Assembly: GCA_022571865.1 (NCBI GenBank) | Contig: JACZXA010000016.1 | Span: 1-34,120 of the forward strand | Source of the DNA: Pseudomonadota bacterium | GTDB lineage: Bacteria; Pseudomonadota; Gammaproteobacteria; Pseudomonadales; Azotimanducaceae | Direction of reading: 5' to 3' | Length of the DNA stretch: 34,120 nt | In this document: piece by piece, positions 7,657 to 16,700 of the stretch | Numbering within the stretch: position 1 is the first letter of the stretch | How the letters are laid out: every line of letters starts with the position of its first letter | Translations under genes and position numbers: made by a program | Notes under the pieces: generated by a model | Told to the model about the DNA's origin: nothing | Databases searched by the model: none | Seen by the model: the letters and a program-made list of their open reading frames with translations, nothing else

Positions 7657-8478
7657 TCAGAGTCGAACCAGGGTCAACTCACCGCCCGCTTCGACCAGCC
7701 GTGGCAGGTTGCTCAAGCTGTAACTCTGCCCCGTGACGCAGTCACCGGTTCGCACATCGAATCCATATCCATGCCACGGGCAGATGACGATTCCATTTTT
7801 GAGCTCGGCCTTCGCAAGCGGACCAGACTGGTGAGGGCAGACCGCAGGATATACGACAAGTTGTCCCCCCACCTCCGCCACCACATATTCACGCCCCCCT
7901 ACCTGCGTCGTACAGGGTAACTGCAGGTCCGCGCGTCGACCCAGCGAAATTCGTCGCGGCTGCGATTGACTGCCAACCTTCCCGCCACCGACCCGCGTGT
8001 CCAGCTGGCGTTGTCGCTCGACCATCATCGCAACATCTTCGTCGTACAGCGTCTGGTACAACCGCGCATAGACGAGACCTACTTTTTCGCGCGCATCATC
8101 CGGTACGTCCGGTACAAAAAAATCCACCACGATATCCACTCGCTGTTCCGAAATTGGAAAAACGTGAGTCCAGATCTCCGCACCCTTGCCGCGCCCTTCG
8201 AGGTTTCGGGTGATCCAGCGGCGGCATTTCTTGTCCAACCGCAGCTCAATCAGGGCTTCGTGACCAACCTGATCGGTGGTCCAGGCACGCCAACCCCAGG
8301 GTCCCGCGTCTTCACAGCGAAGGTCCGCAAAGCTCGAGGCATGCACATGAGGCAGATGCTCCCAATCCAGCGTATTTTCATACATGCGCTCGAGACTGAC
8401 CGGGAGTACGCGCCGATACGTGCCGACATGGGGTATGGCGCTGCCGGGAAACGGGGCGATTGTCGAATGATCTGGCAT
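7657..8478 (-). CDS. Rieske [2Fe-2S] protein with reversed domain order (oxygenase-like domain first)
   Basis: 273 residues. The N-terminal part resembles the catalytic domain of Rieske non-heme iron oxygenases: ENTLDWEHLPHVH gives the mononuclear iron ligand pattern D-x2-H-x4-H as Asp38, His41, His46, and LYDEDVAMMVERQ (144-155) resembles the late helix that supplies the carboxylate ligand. The C-terminal part (about 178-273) is a complete Rieske domain with CPHQSGPL (Cys214, His216) and CPWHGYGF (Cys233, His236). In canonical oxygenases the Rieske domain comes first, so this protein looks circularly permuted. It would act as a cytoplasmic oxygenase or demethylase on an unknown, perhaps aromatic or alicyclic, substrate and would need an electron-donating reductase, which is not in view. 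The start has only a weak GAGAG ribosome site. Confidence 0.85.
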   Translation of the reverse strand: MPDHSTIAPFPGSAIPHVGTYRRVLPVSLERMYENTLDWEHLPHVHASSFADLRCEDAGPWGWRAWTTDQVGHEALIELRLDKKCRRWITRNLEGRGKGAEIWTHVFPISEQRVDIVVDFFVPDVPDDAREKVGLVYARLYQTLYDEDVAMMVERQRQLDTRVGGGKVGSQSQPRRISLGRRADLQLPCTTQVGGREYVVAEVGGQLVVYPAVCPHQSGPLAKAELKNGIVICPWHGYGFDVRTGDCVTGQSYSLSNLPRLVEAGGELTLVRL

Positions 8479-8480
8479 GG

Positions 8481-8520
8481 GTGGGTGCTCTCAAACTACC
8501 GTGGGATGCCTCAAACTACT
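8481..8520 (-). repeat. Two tandem 20-base repeats just upstream of the Rieske gene start
   Basis: Two copies with a 20-base period, both beginning GTGGG and sharing the exact core CTCAAACTAC (8489-8498... and 8510-8519 region), lie within three bases of the Rieske start codon. On the minus strand the shared core reads GTAGTTTGAG. Spacing of about two helical turns suggests a paired regulator site or a structured leader, but could be chance duplication. Confidence 0.5.
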
Positions 8521-8573
8521 GGAGAATGTACCCTGAGCGGTCACGGGCGAAGGATTCAAGCTCTCCAGCAACA

Positions 8574-8603
8574 TTGACAAACCCGGCATGATTCTGCTGT
8601 TAT
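8574..8603 (+). promoter_or_regulatory. Strong sigma70-like promoter, plus strand
   Basis: A perfect -35 TTGACA (8574-8579) is followed after 18 bases by TGTTAT (8598-8603, four of six matches to TATAAT). It points into a short non-coding stretch that ends in a terminator, not into a protein gene. Confidence 0.45.
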
Positions 8604-8609
8604 CGGGGT

Positions 8610-8687
8610 GGGGGAGGAACGGGAGAACACACACCGTGTATCCCGATTCGGAAAATCGGCCGGGTTTGACGACTCGGCCGTTTTTTT
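8610..8687 (+). ncRNA. Candidate short non-coding RNA
   Basis: From the promoter above, a transcript of about 78 nt would start with a G-rich segment (GGGGGAGGAACGGGAG), fold a CGGGA...TCCCG hairpin (about 8620-8645) and a small CCGATT/AATCGG hairpin, and finish in the CGGCCG terminator with T7. No plus-strand protein gene uses this terminator. The only short open frame, starting at 8589, has no family resemblance. Weaker than the candidate at 5.5 kb because the terminator also serves the opposing gene. Confidence 0.35.
8657..8687. terminator. Bidirectional intrinsic terminator
   Basis: CGGCCGGGT (8657-8665) pairs with ACTCGGCCG (8672-8680) with one G-U, loop of six, followed by T7 on the plus strand. 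On the minus strand the same hairpin is followed by ATTTTCC and lies about 25 bases beyond the stop of the DUF6265 gene, so it can end that transcript too. Confidence 0.7.
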
Positions 8688-8705
8688 GTGAGAAAAATGG
8701 CTGAA

Positions 8706-9122
8706 TTAACATCGTCGATAATCAAAAACCAGTTTTCCCCCGTCCACCTCAACCTTGAGGTTATCCGGGCCCGCTGTTTCATCAAGGAGTTCAAAACTCA
8801 AGCCTTCGAAGCGTATTCGATGCGGTCCGACTTCCTGCAACGGAAACTGCACCACTTCCTCACGTGTTTCCCATGAAACCATGTCTGGCTGAAAGTGTTT
8901 CAATCTCAGCAGCCAGCGGCCCTCCTCTTGCACGATCACAAAAAACTCGTGAAAAGCCACCGCTTCGTCCTTCACGACCGTCATGGTGCCGGTCATGGCA
9001 TTGCCGAAAGGTGCATCCCAGCGTTCGATGACTTGTCCACCCAAAGCACTACCGCACCAGTTTCCCTGCAGGAACTCAAAATCCGCAAACGTCACGGCCC
9101 CGGCAACCAACCAGATCAACAT
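8706..9122 (-). CDS. DUF6265 family protein, probably exported
   Basis: 138 residues. A short hydrophobic N-terminus (MLIWLVAGAVTFA) looks like a brief signal peptide. The rest has the DUF6265 signature: FEFLQGNWCG, VIERWDAPFGNAMTGTM, a FHEFFVIVQEEGRWLLRLKHFQPD stretch in two halves, and a late FEGLSFELLDE. Members are small beta-barrel, lipocalin-like proteins of unknown role. The ATG is well supported by AGGAG eight bases upstream. The bidirectional terminator lies just beyond the stop. Monocistronic. Confidence 0.75.
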   Translation of the reverse strand: MLIWLVAGAVTFADFEFLQGNWCGSALGGQVIERWDAPFGNAMTGTMTVVKDEAVAFHEFFVIVQEEGRWLLRLKHFQPDMVSWETREEVVQFPLQEVGPHRIRFEGLSFELLDETAGPDNLKVEVDGGKLVFDYRRC

Positions 9123-9293
9123 CCCTCATACTCCTGAGTGGCCAACACCCGTCATCGAACGGTTCGCCAGTTTACACACATACTCGAAACTGGTTGATGC
9201 CCATTCGCCGCGCTCGATAGCGACAGGGTATAGTCCGCAGGCGGATGCAGGGACGTTCGAGTTCGACATCAGACCCAGCAAGGAAACCTGGCA

Positions 9294-10121
9294 ATGGAAA
9301 CCATCGAAACAGGCACCGAGGAACTTCTATGCGCGCTCGATGATCGGGTCGCAACAGTTACGCTGAACCGTCCCGAAAAACGTAACGCGCTCAGCGACAA
9401 CCTCACGCCCGCACTGCGCGAGATATTGCTTGTGCTCGAATCCGACTCCCGCGTGGGTTGTATTGTCATCACCGGCGCTGGCAAAGCGTTCTGCGCAGGC
9501 GGTGATATTTCTGGTATGGGAGGCGCTCGCTCCACATCAGACACACCCCGGCCCAGCCTCGAAGAAGGCATTCGCACGCTGCAACACAAACAGGAAAGCC
9601 TGTCTCTGCGCCTCCACGAACTCGTCAAACCCACTATTGCCGCTCTTCCCGGCCCCGCTGCGGGAGCCGGGCTTTCGATCGCACTGGCATGCGATATGCG
9701 CATCATGGCCGACAGCGCATTCATCACCACCGCTTTTGCCAACATCGGATTGTCAGGCGATTACGGCGCCAGCTGGTTTCTCACCCGACTGGTTGGACCT
9801 GCGGTCGCCAAGGAGCTGTTCTTTTCGAGCCGCCGAGTCGGTGCGCAGGAATGCAAAACGCTTGGCATCGCCAACAAGGTGGTGGCTTTTGCAGACCTGC
9901 AAACCGAAACCCAGGCCTTCGCTCGACAGGTGGCCAACGGTCCCGCCACCGCAATTCGTTACATGAAGGAGAACCTCAATCGCGCCATCGATCAGGATCT
10001 GAAAACCTGCCTCGCCATGGAGGCCGATCGCATGGTGCGATGCACACGGACGGCTGATCACAAAGAAGCGGTTCGGGCCTTCATGGAGAAACGTCCACCT
10101 CGATTCGATCACTCGACCTGA
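9294..10121 (+). CDS. Enoyl-CoA hydratase/isomerase family protein, PaaG-like
   Basis: 275 residues of crotonase fold: VTLNRPEKRNALS near the start, first oxyanion segment ITGAGKAFCAGGDISGM, second LPGPAAGAGLSIALACDMR, then FANIGLSGDYGASWFLTRLVG. The aspartate in the GLSGDYG segment is where PaaG-like isomerases and many short-chain enoyl-CoA isomerases keep their single acid, while the first glutamate of true hydratases is absent (TAFANIG). An isomerase-type reaction on a CoA thioester is therefore more likely than simple hydration. The start has AGGA about ten bases upstream. Its TGA shares a base with the ATG of the next gene (TGATG), so the two are translationally coupled. Confidence 0.88.
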   Translation: METIETGTEELLCALDDRVATVTLNRPEKRNALSDNLTPALREILLVLESDSRVGCIVITGAGKAFCAGGDISGMGGARSTSDTPRPSLEEGIRTLQHKQESLSLRLHELVKPTIAALPGPAAGAGLSIALACDMRIMADSAFITTAFANIGLSGDYGASWFLTRLVGPAVAKELFFSSRRVGAQECKTLGIANKVVAFADLQTETQAFARQVANGPATAIRYMKENLNRAIDQDLKTCLAMEADRMVRCTRTADHKEAVRAFMEKRPPRFDHST

Positions 10122-11116
10122 TGGCCGCGCCCATTCGCTTCGGCACCCTGGGTGTTGCCAAGATCACCAAACGCGCCTTGATTCATCCGGCTGACAGCGC
10201 TCGTCAGGTGGTCATCTACGCTATCGCTGCAAGGCAGAAGACGCGGGCCGAATCTTTTGCCGCACATGAAGGCATCCGCGCTGTCCTGGATGACTACCAG
10301 GCTGTCATCGACCACCCGGATGTGAACGCGATCTACAACCCGCTGGTGATATCGCTACACAAGTTGTGGACGATCAAGGCGCTCGAAGCGGGCAAACATG
10401 TATTGTGTGAAAAGTCTTTTGCCATGAACGCCGCGGAAGCCGAGGAGATGGCGGCGGTCGCCAAAACCCATAATCTGGTGCTGATGGATGCGTTCCACTA
10501 TCGATATCATCCGGTGTTCAAACGTGCGATCGAGATCGTCCGCTCCGGCACCATCGGCAAGCTCGAACATGTGGAAGGTTATTTTCATATCCCGGTAAAT
10601 GATCCGGACAACATCCGCATGGACTACTCACTCGGTGGCGGGGTCACCATGGACATCGGGTGTTATCCCATTTCCTGGTTGCGCCACCTGACGGGTGAGG
10701 AACCACGGGTCACACGGGCAGAAGCGATCGTCGGACCACCCAACGTCGACATCACGCTGACGGCGTCTTACGAGTTTCCAAGCGGCGTAACCGGCACCAG
10801 TTCGGGTGACATGGCAGTGGATACAAAATTTCGCGCCGAACTCATCGCCCGCGGCAGCGCCGGTACCTTGACCGTCACCAACCCACTGGTGCCACAGATG
10901 GGTCACGACATCCAAGTGGAAACAGCGACCGAAACCACCCACGAGCAACTTGATCGGCGGCCAACCTACGACTATCAGCTGGATGCGTTCATCGATGCCG
11001 TATTGAACCAGGCGCCGATGCTGACGGACGCGCAAGACGCGGTCAACCAGATGCGAGTGATCGATGCCGTCTACGACGCTGCCGGACTGCCCAGGCGCGG
11101 TAGCAACTCGGTTTGA
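10121..11116 (+). CDS. Gfo/Idh/MocA family NAD(P)-dependent oxidoreductase
   Basis: 331 residues. Residues 5-120 form the Rossmann domain (FGTLGVAKITKRAL, with a slightly altered glycine motif), and 125-325 the C-terminal alpha/beta dimerisation and substrate domain (GGGVTMDIGCYPISWLRHL). The family EKP motif reads EKS (97-99), keeping the lysine, and is followed by DAFHYRYHPVF. These features resemble the dimeric dihydrodiol dehydrogenase / xylose dehydrogenase branch, which oxidises cyclic diols or sugars. The start overlaps the crotonase stop by one base, arguing that both act on one catabolic route. Confidence 0.88.
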   Translation: MAAPIRFGTLGVAKITKRALIHPADSARQVVIYAIAARQKTRAESFAAHEGIRAVLDDYQAVIDHPDVNAIYNPLVISLHKLWTIKALEAGKHVLCEKSFAMNAAEAEEMAAVAKTHNLVLMDAFHYRYHPVFKRAIEIVRSGTIGKLEHVEGYFHIPVNDPDNIRMDYSLGGGVTMDIGCYPISWLRHLTGEEPRVTRAEAIVGPPNVDITLTASYEFPSGVTGTSSGDMAVDTKFRAELIARGSAGTLTVTNPLVPQMGHDIQVETATETTHEQLDRRPTYDYQLDAFIDAVLNQAPMLTDAQDAVNQMRVIDAVYDAAGLPRRGSNSV

Positions 11117-11201
11117 TCCTTGATCTGAAGCTACGAACACCGAGCGCATCCTCGCCGGTGGCGGGAATCGAAAGTGAGGGTTGGGTCGGTTGCTGCCAGC
11201 C

Positions 11202-11873
11202 TTACTCGGCTACATCAAAATGGACGATCTCGGTAAAGTCATACATATTGAAGTTACCCGCCCTGTCGAAGAGGGTCATTTCCGACAGTCCCCAAGTGCC
11301 GGGAATGGAGCCCACGGGTAGAACGATACTTCGAGTGTAGGTGTGCCAGGCGGTTGGATCATCAGTCGGAAATAGTGACCAGGTAGCGTCGTTATAAACG
11401 TAATACGGATGCTCGATTCCTTGTGGGTCGCGCAATCTCAATGAGGCAATGTTATAACCCGAAATATTATCCCTTACCCGGAAGGTGATGGTGACCACTG
11501 TTTCACCATTGGGATTATCGGGGTTGGTAGCAACCGCGGAAATTTGAATGTCATTCAGATCAAGTTCTGGTAACTCGATATCCGGGTTGTTGGTTATCAG
11601 TTCAATCTGTTGGGGCCGTTCATCAACGCTTTCTTCGGTGACTTCTGAAGTAGTGAAGTTAGTACCTCGCCGATTGAGCGCAGCATCGAGCATCATTGGA
11701 GCGCTGTTCGATGGTGGAGGCTGAGTGACCGGGGGCTGAGTGGGTGGGGGGTCGGTGGCTGGGGGTTGGGCGGACGTAGGCGAATCACCTCCGCTTCCAC
11801 TACAGCCGGTAATACTCAAACACAGCACAACTCCTAAAGAGCATGCCGCTAAACACTCAAACACAGACTTCAC
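11202..11873 (-). CDS. Putative outer-membrane lipoprotein with proline/threonine linker
   Basis: 223 residues. A signal peptide ends in the lipobox LSITGC (Cys24), followed by Gly/Ser and a PPxT-rich linker (37-56). The C-terminal half is beta-rich: VVTITFRVRDNISG, LRLRDPQGIEHPYY, and PGTWGLSEMTLFDRAGN before FTEIVHFDV. That last block resembles a small beta-sandwich repeat found near the end of large secreted proteins of aquatic bacteria. Function unknown; probably surface-exposed. The GTG at 11873 has a poor ribosome site; the GTG three codons later has AAGG at a better distance. The gene is visibly richer in A and T than its neighbours, which may signal acquisition or fast change. Confidence 0.7.
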   Translation of the reverse strand: MKSVFECLAACSLGVVLCLSITGCSGSGGDSPTSAQPPATDPPPTQPPVTQPPPSNSAPMMLDAALNRRGTNFTTSEVTEESVDERPQQIELITNNPDIELPELDLNDIQISAVATNPDNPNGETVVTITFRVRDNISGYNIASLRLRDPQGIEHPYYVYNDATWSLFPTDDPTAWHTYTRSIVLPVGSIPGTWGLSEMTLFDRAGNFNMYDFTEIVHFDVAE

Positions 11874-12106
11874 GCCTTGACTCTAGTACAGGAGAACAGC
11901 AGCCTTTTTGTTAGAAACCACTTTTTTAGACTATTGCGAACCGCGTCACGCTATTGGTAACCCCAGTTGAGGGCAGGACGGATTAGCGTGTGTTTGTCTT
12001 CCTGAGCTATGCGAAGCTGGCGGGGATTATTCAACCTGGCGCGGCCGCTACCGGACTAAGTCCACAGTTCAGGCCGTGATCGATTCCGTGGCATGAATAG
12101 CGGGCG

Positions 12107-13570
12107 CTATTTCTTAAACCCGAGCGTGCCGACGCGATCGATCAGATCGACCGGATTGCCGTCGATATCGGTCAACGGCCGCGGTGGGTCGATTTTCTGC
12201 GTCAACTGCACGACCATGACCATCGCAACGAAAGAGACACCGAAGCCGATGAGGTCTGGCGGAAATTCCGATCCTGCGATTGAAGCGCCCATCCACGCCA
12301 GGAGCCCGCCGAGCATGCCCGCGAGCGCACCCAGACGATTTGCCTTTTTCCACCAGAAACAAAGAATGAACGGCACGATGATAGCGGCCAGTAGCACCGC
12401 GGCCGACTCGATTAGAACTTCGACGACCCTGTTTGCGTTGAAGGCAATGTAAGTAGCAATCAGTCCGCAAACAGGAATGGCATAACGAGCAACCTGCAGG
12501 CGTAATTTTTCGCTCGGATCCTTCTTTACTAGCGGCAGCAAATTGGTGCTTATGATCGAAGAAACGCCAAGTAGAATACTGTCGGATGTGCTCATGATCG
12601 CCGAAAGAATTGTCCCGACAAACAGCGCAACGAATACAGGGTGCATGTGTTTGATGGCGAGGTCGGTGAGAACCGCGTTGGGATCGTCGAGGTCGGGCAG
12701 GGTAATGGTTGCGGCGAATCCAAGCATCAACGGAACCAGGCCGATAGTCAGGTATCCGAAAGCGGCAATGTAAAACGAGTTTTGTGCGACACCCTCCGTT
12801 CGTGCAGACAACGCACGTTGGATAATCGAAGAGCTGGCAACTGCGGCGACGCCCAGAGCCATCCAGACATGTATGTGGTCGATCCAATTGGCAAAGGTGT
12901 GTTCGATCGGCATCGGCCGGAAAGAATGTTCGGGCAACTGTGCGACCACGGCACTCCAGCCACCAGCGTCGTCCAACACGAAATAAAGCAAGACAAACAT
13001 GCCGATGACGAACACCAACATCTGTATAAAGTCAGTTAACGCGACGGCCCACATTCCACCGATCATCGTATAGAGGACGATGACGAATAGCCCACCAAAT
13101 ATACCCACGGCCATTGGCGCGCCCGCGAGCGATTCCAAAAGCACTCCGAAAGTGAAGAGAACCCCGCCCAGCCAAATGATGTGTGCGGTCGCGTCCGCAA
13201 CAGAGCCGATGGCACTGGCCAGCTTGCCGAAACGAGCTTCGAAAAATTCCGGCCAGGTGAGACGCCTCGAGCGCCGATATAGCCTCGCGAAGAACAGTCC
13301 CGAAAGCAACAACGCCAATCCGGAGCCGAACGGTTCGCCGATCATCAGCAGTGTGTTGCCTTCGTATGCAGCGGTCGCCGCACCCATCATTGTGCCGCTG
13401 CCAAACCAGGTGGCAAAAATAGAAATTGAGCAAAGCCACAATGGCATCCTGCGACCGGCAATGATGAAGTCTGTCAGCGATTGGGTTCCGCGGGAGGCGT
13501 AGTAGCCGATGACAACCATGATCGCCAGGTAAAACACAACGCCGATCAAAATGAGGGTTTGAGTGGCCAT
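12107..13570 (-). CDS. Sodium:solute symporter (SSS family)
   Basis: 487 residues with about 13 hydrophobic helices. SSS landmarks include the N-terminal YYASRGTQSLTDFIIAGR segment, WFGSGTMMGAAT in helix 2, the LTWPEFFEARFGK loop, the GGMWAVALTDFIQMLVF segment matching the family's conserved G-G-x-x-A-V-x-W/L-T-D-x-x-Q signature, and LSAIMSTSDSILLGVSSI, which carries the sodium-site serine/threonine residues. It would import a small solute, such as a carboxylate, amino acid or sugar, with Na+ across the inner membrane; the substrate cannot be told. An AATAGC/GCTATT stem-loop overlaps its stop codon without a T tract. Confidence 0.92.
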   Translation of the reverse strand: MATQTLILIGVVFYLAIMVVIGYYASRGTQSLTDFIIAGRRMPLWLCSISIFATWFGSGTMMGAATAAYEGNTLLMIGEPFGSGLALLLSGLFFARLYRRSRRLTWPEFFEARFGKLASAIGSVADATAHIIWLGGVLFTFGVLLESLAGAPMAVGIFGGLFVIVLYTMIGGMWAVALTDFIQMLVFVIGMFVLLYFVLDDAGGWSAVVAQLPEHSFRPMPIEHTFANWIDHIHVWMALGVAAVASSSIIQRALSARTEGVAQNSFYIAAFGYLTIGLVPLMLGFAATITLPDLDDPNAVLTDLAIKHMHPVFVALFVGTILSAIMSTSDSILLGVSSIISTNLLPLVKKDPSEKLRLQVARYAIPVCGLIATYIAFNANRVVEVLIESAAVLLAAIIVPFILCFWWKKANRLGALAGMLGGLLAWMGASIAGSEFPPDLIGFGVSFVAMVMVVQLTQKIDPPRPLTDIDGNPVDLIDRVGTLGFKK

Positions 13571-13752
13571 ATATTCTCATTGTTAGTGGGCCTGAGGGGT
13601 GGAGAGTAACAGTAATTTCCGCCCGTCTCTCATCAGGACATCAAGCGCTGCGGGTCTGCTATCGGGGAACCCAAGGTAGGCCTGGAAACAAAAAAGCAGA
13701 CATTCGGATCCGGTTACCAGGCAGCCGGTCGCCTCGACCCGTTTATCTTCGC

Positions 13753-13775
13753 AGTTCTCACGAGTCTGGAGAACT
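13753..13775 (-). other. Stem-loop overlapping the ileS stop codon
   Basis: On the minus strand a perfect seven-pair stem (13769-13775 with 13753-13759, AGTTCTC and GAGAACT) with a nine-base loop begins inside the TAG stop of ileS. It lacks a following T run, so it is more likely an mRNA 3'-end stabiliser than a full terminator. Confidence 0.4.
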
Positions 13776-16700
13776 ATCTGTACTTTGCCTTACTGACGCG
13801 GAAACGAAACTCCCTGCCGTCAATCTCGGCATCCGCAAAATTATTCAACCACTCGTCACGCTCGAACGTCGTCGCGAGTGTTTCCTTCATGATGTAGTCG
13901 CCGTGTTCACTCGCGGCATTGAGCAGCTCGGCATCGCCATCGAAGCTAACGGCAATTCGGTCGGCTACATGCAAACCCATCTCTTTACGACGTCGATTCA
14001 ACCGATTGACAATCGCGCGTGCGTACCCACCTCGAACCAATCCGTCATCCAACTCACAGTCGAGGTCCACTGCAATGAATCGGTTCGACAAGGTGTTGGT
14101 ACCGGGTCGTGGTTGTTGCAGAACTCGAATTTCATCGAGGTCGAAAGTTTCGCCTTCGAGCGTGATGTTACCTTCGGCTTGAAACTCGCTGATTTCGGCC
14201 GCCGACAGGTTCTGTATGAGGTTTTGAAACTCCTTCATGCGTTTGCCGAGCCTTTTGCCCAACAGCGGAAAGTTCGGCCTGGCCACAAGTTCGATATAGG
14301 CACTCTCATCGGCGTCGTAACTGACAGACTGAACGTTCAGCTCCGCTTTCACATAGTCTTCCAGAAGCGCCATGTTGGTGAGTAACTGCGGATCCCGATT
14401 GATGATCGTCAGAGATTTGAGTGGTGTGCGCAAGCCGATCTTCACCTCTTCGCGTCTCTGCCGCCCGAGCAATACCACCTGCTGCATACGTTCCACGGCG
14501 ACCTCGAGCTCCGGTTTTACCGCGTGCTCCTCGGCTTCGGGAAAGTCGCAAAGATGCACGGATTCGGGTCTCGCCTGTGTTCCCCCGAGCTTGGCGAGCT
14601 CCAGGTATACATGCTCCGCAAGAAACGGTGCGAAAGGCGCCATCACCTGGGAAAGTTCATAGAGGGTGGTGAAAAGCGTACTGTAAGCGGCGATCTTGTC
14701 GGCAGTGATGTCTTCGCCCCAGAACCTGCCGCGATTCAGCCTGATATACCAGTTGGTGAGATCTTCGATGAAACCGAACAACTGAGGCACGACATTGTAC
14801 AGTTGGTAACAATCCATCTCACGAGCGACGTTCGTCTTCAATGTCTGCAACCGTGAAAGAATCCACTGATCCAGAATGTTGTCGCCTCTATGCACGCCTT
14901 TGTCGGGCGACCAGTTATCGATCTCAGCGTAAGTCTTCAAGAATGAGAAAGCGTTGTACCATGGCAGCAAAGCCCGCCGAGCCATGTCCCTGACGCCTGA
15001 GTCTGCGAACGATTGTTCTTCCCCGCGTACAAGACCGGAGGTAATCAGGTACAGGCGCAAGGCATCGGCACCATAGGTCTCCATGAGTTCGTCGGGAGGC
15101 GTATAGTTCTTCAACCGTTTCGACATCTTCTTGCCGTCTTCGGCGAGCACCATGCCGTTCACGATGACGTTGCGAAACGCTGGCTTGTCATAAATTGCCG
15201 CCGCGAGCACGGTCAACGTATAAAACCAACCTCGAGTCTGATCCAGACCTTCGGCGATAAATTCCGCCGGAAAACCTCCTTCGAATAATTTCTGGTTCTC
15301 GAACGGATAGTGCAGTTGGGCATAAGGCATGGAGCCCGATTCGAACCAGCAGTCGAGCACTTCCTCGATCCGCCGGTATGTTCCTTCCTCACCCTCGATT
15401 TCGAATGTGAGTGGGTCGACATATTCACGGTGAAGATCGTCAACGCGTACACCCGTATATTCCTCGAGCTCATCGAGGGAACCGATGCAGATTCGCTTGT
15501 CGGTCACATCGTTGACCCAGATGGGAATCGGCGTTCCCCAGATCCGGTTGCGGCTGATAGCCCAGTCGACCGAACCTTTGAGCCAGTTGCCGAAGCGCCC
15601 GTGTTTGATGTGATCGGGCACCCAGCGGATCTGCTCGTTGGCCGCAATCAGCTTGTCACCAAATGACGAAACCCGTACATACCAGGACGGAATGGTCCGG
15701 TAGATCAGCGGCGTATCCGAGCGGTAGCAGAACGGGTAGCTGTGCTGAATCACATCCTGCACGTAGAGCATGCCGTTGCTCTTGAGATCTTTGATGATTT
15801 GTTTATCCGCTTCTTTGACGTCGAGCCCCGCGTAGGCTGGTACTTCGTCAGTGAATACACCGTGAAGCGTAACCGGGCAGACGAACGCCTCGATGCCGGC
15901 TTCTCTGAGTACCCGATAGTCATCCTCGCCGAAGGCCGGCGCCTGATGGACGAGACCCGTGCCGCTTTCGGTGGTGACGTAGTCATCCATGACGACGACG
16001 AAAGCACCGCGCTCGACTTCGTGCATGAAAAACGGAAACGGTGGCTCGTAGTGTCGCCCGACAAGTTCGCGACCGGTCAATCGGGCCTTGATTTCGAACT
16101 CACCGTATTCGCCAAGCCGCGCCGCGGCGAAGTAGATATCGACATCTCGTTCAGGATCGTGGGCTTTGACGTAGTCGATGTCCGGGCCGACGCAGACAGC
16201 CAGGTTTGAGGGCAAGGTCCATGGCGTGGTCGTCCATACCGACAGGTAGGCGTCCTCGTCGGAAAGTTTCAACAACACGGTGATCGCCGGATCCTGCACG
16301 TCCATGTAGTTGGAAGTTGCTTCGAAGTTCGACAAGGGCGTACCGAGCGCGGTGGAAATCGGCATCACCTTTACACCCTGGTAGATGAGATCTTTTTCCC
16401 AGAGTTGTTTCAACACCCACCACAGTGACTCCATGTACCACGTGTCCATGGTCTTGTAGTCATTGTCAAAATCCACCCAGCGTCCGAGCCGGGTGATGGT
16501 ATAGCGCCACTGGTCGACGTACCGCTGCACAATGGAGCGGCACATCTGGTTGTACCCATCGACTCCCATCTCCTCGACGGCTTGTGACGCCGACATGTTG
16601 AGTTGTTTATCGATTTCGTGCTCGACGGGCAACCCGTGGCAATCCCAACCAAACCTGCGCATGACGTATCGACCGCGCATGGTCCAATAACGTGGCACGA

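Noticed and set aside
8518-8572. Possible glycine riboswitch on the plus strand (CTGGAGA...TCTCCAG stem with a CGAAGG segment)
   Set aside because: The P3 stem and the conserved core CCGAAGGGGCAA and CTCAGG are not properly present and no glycine gene follows; the resemblance is limited to a closing stem and a six-base match.
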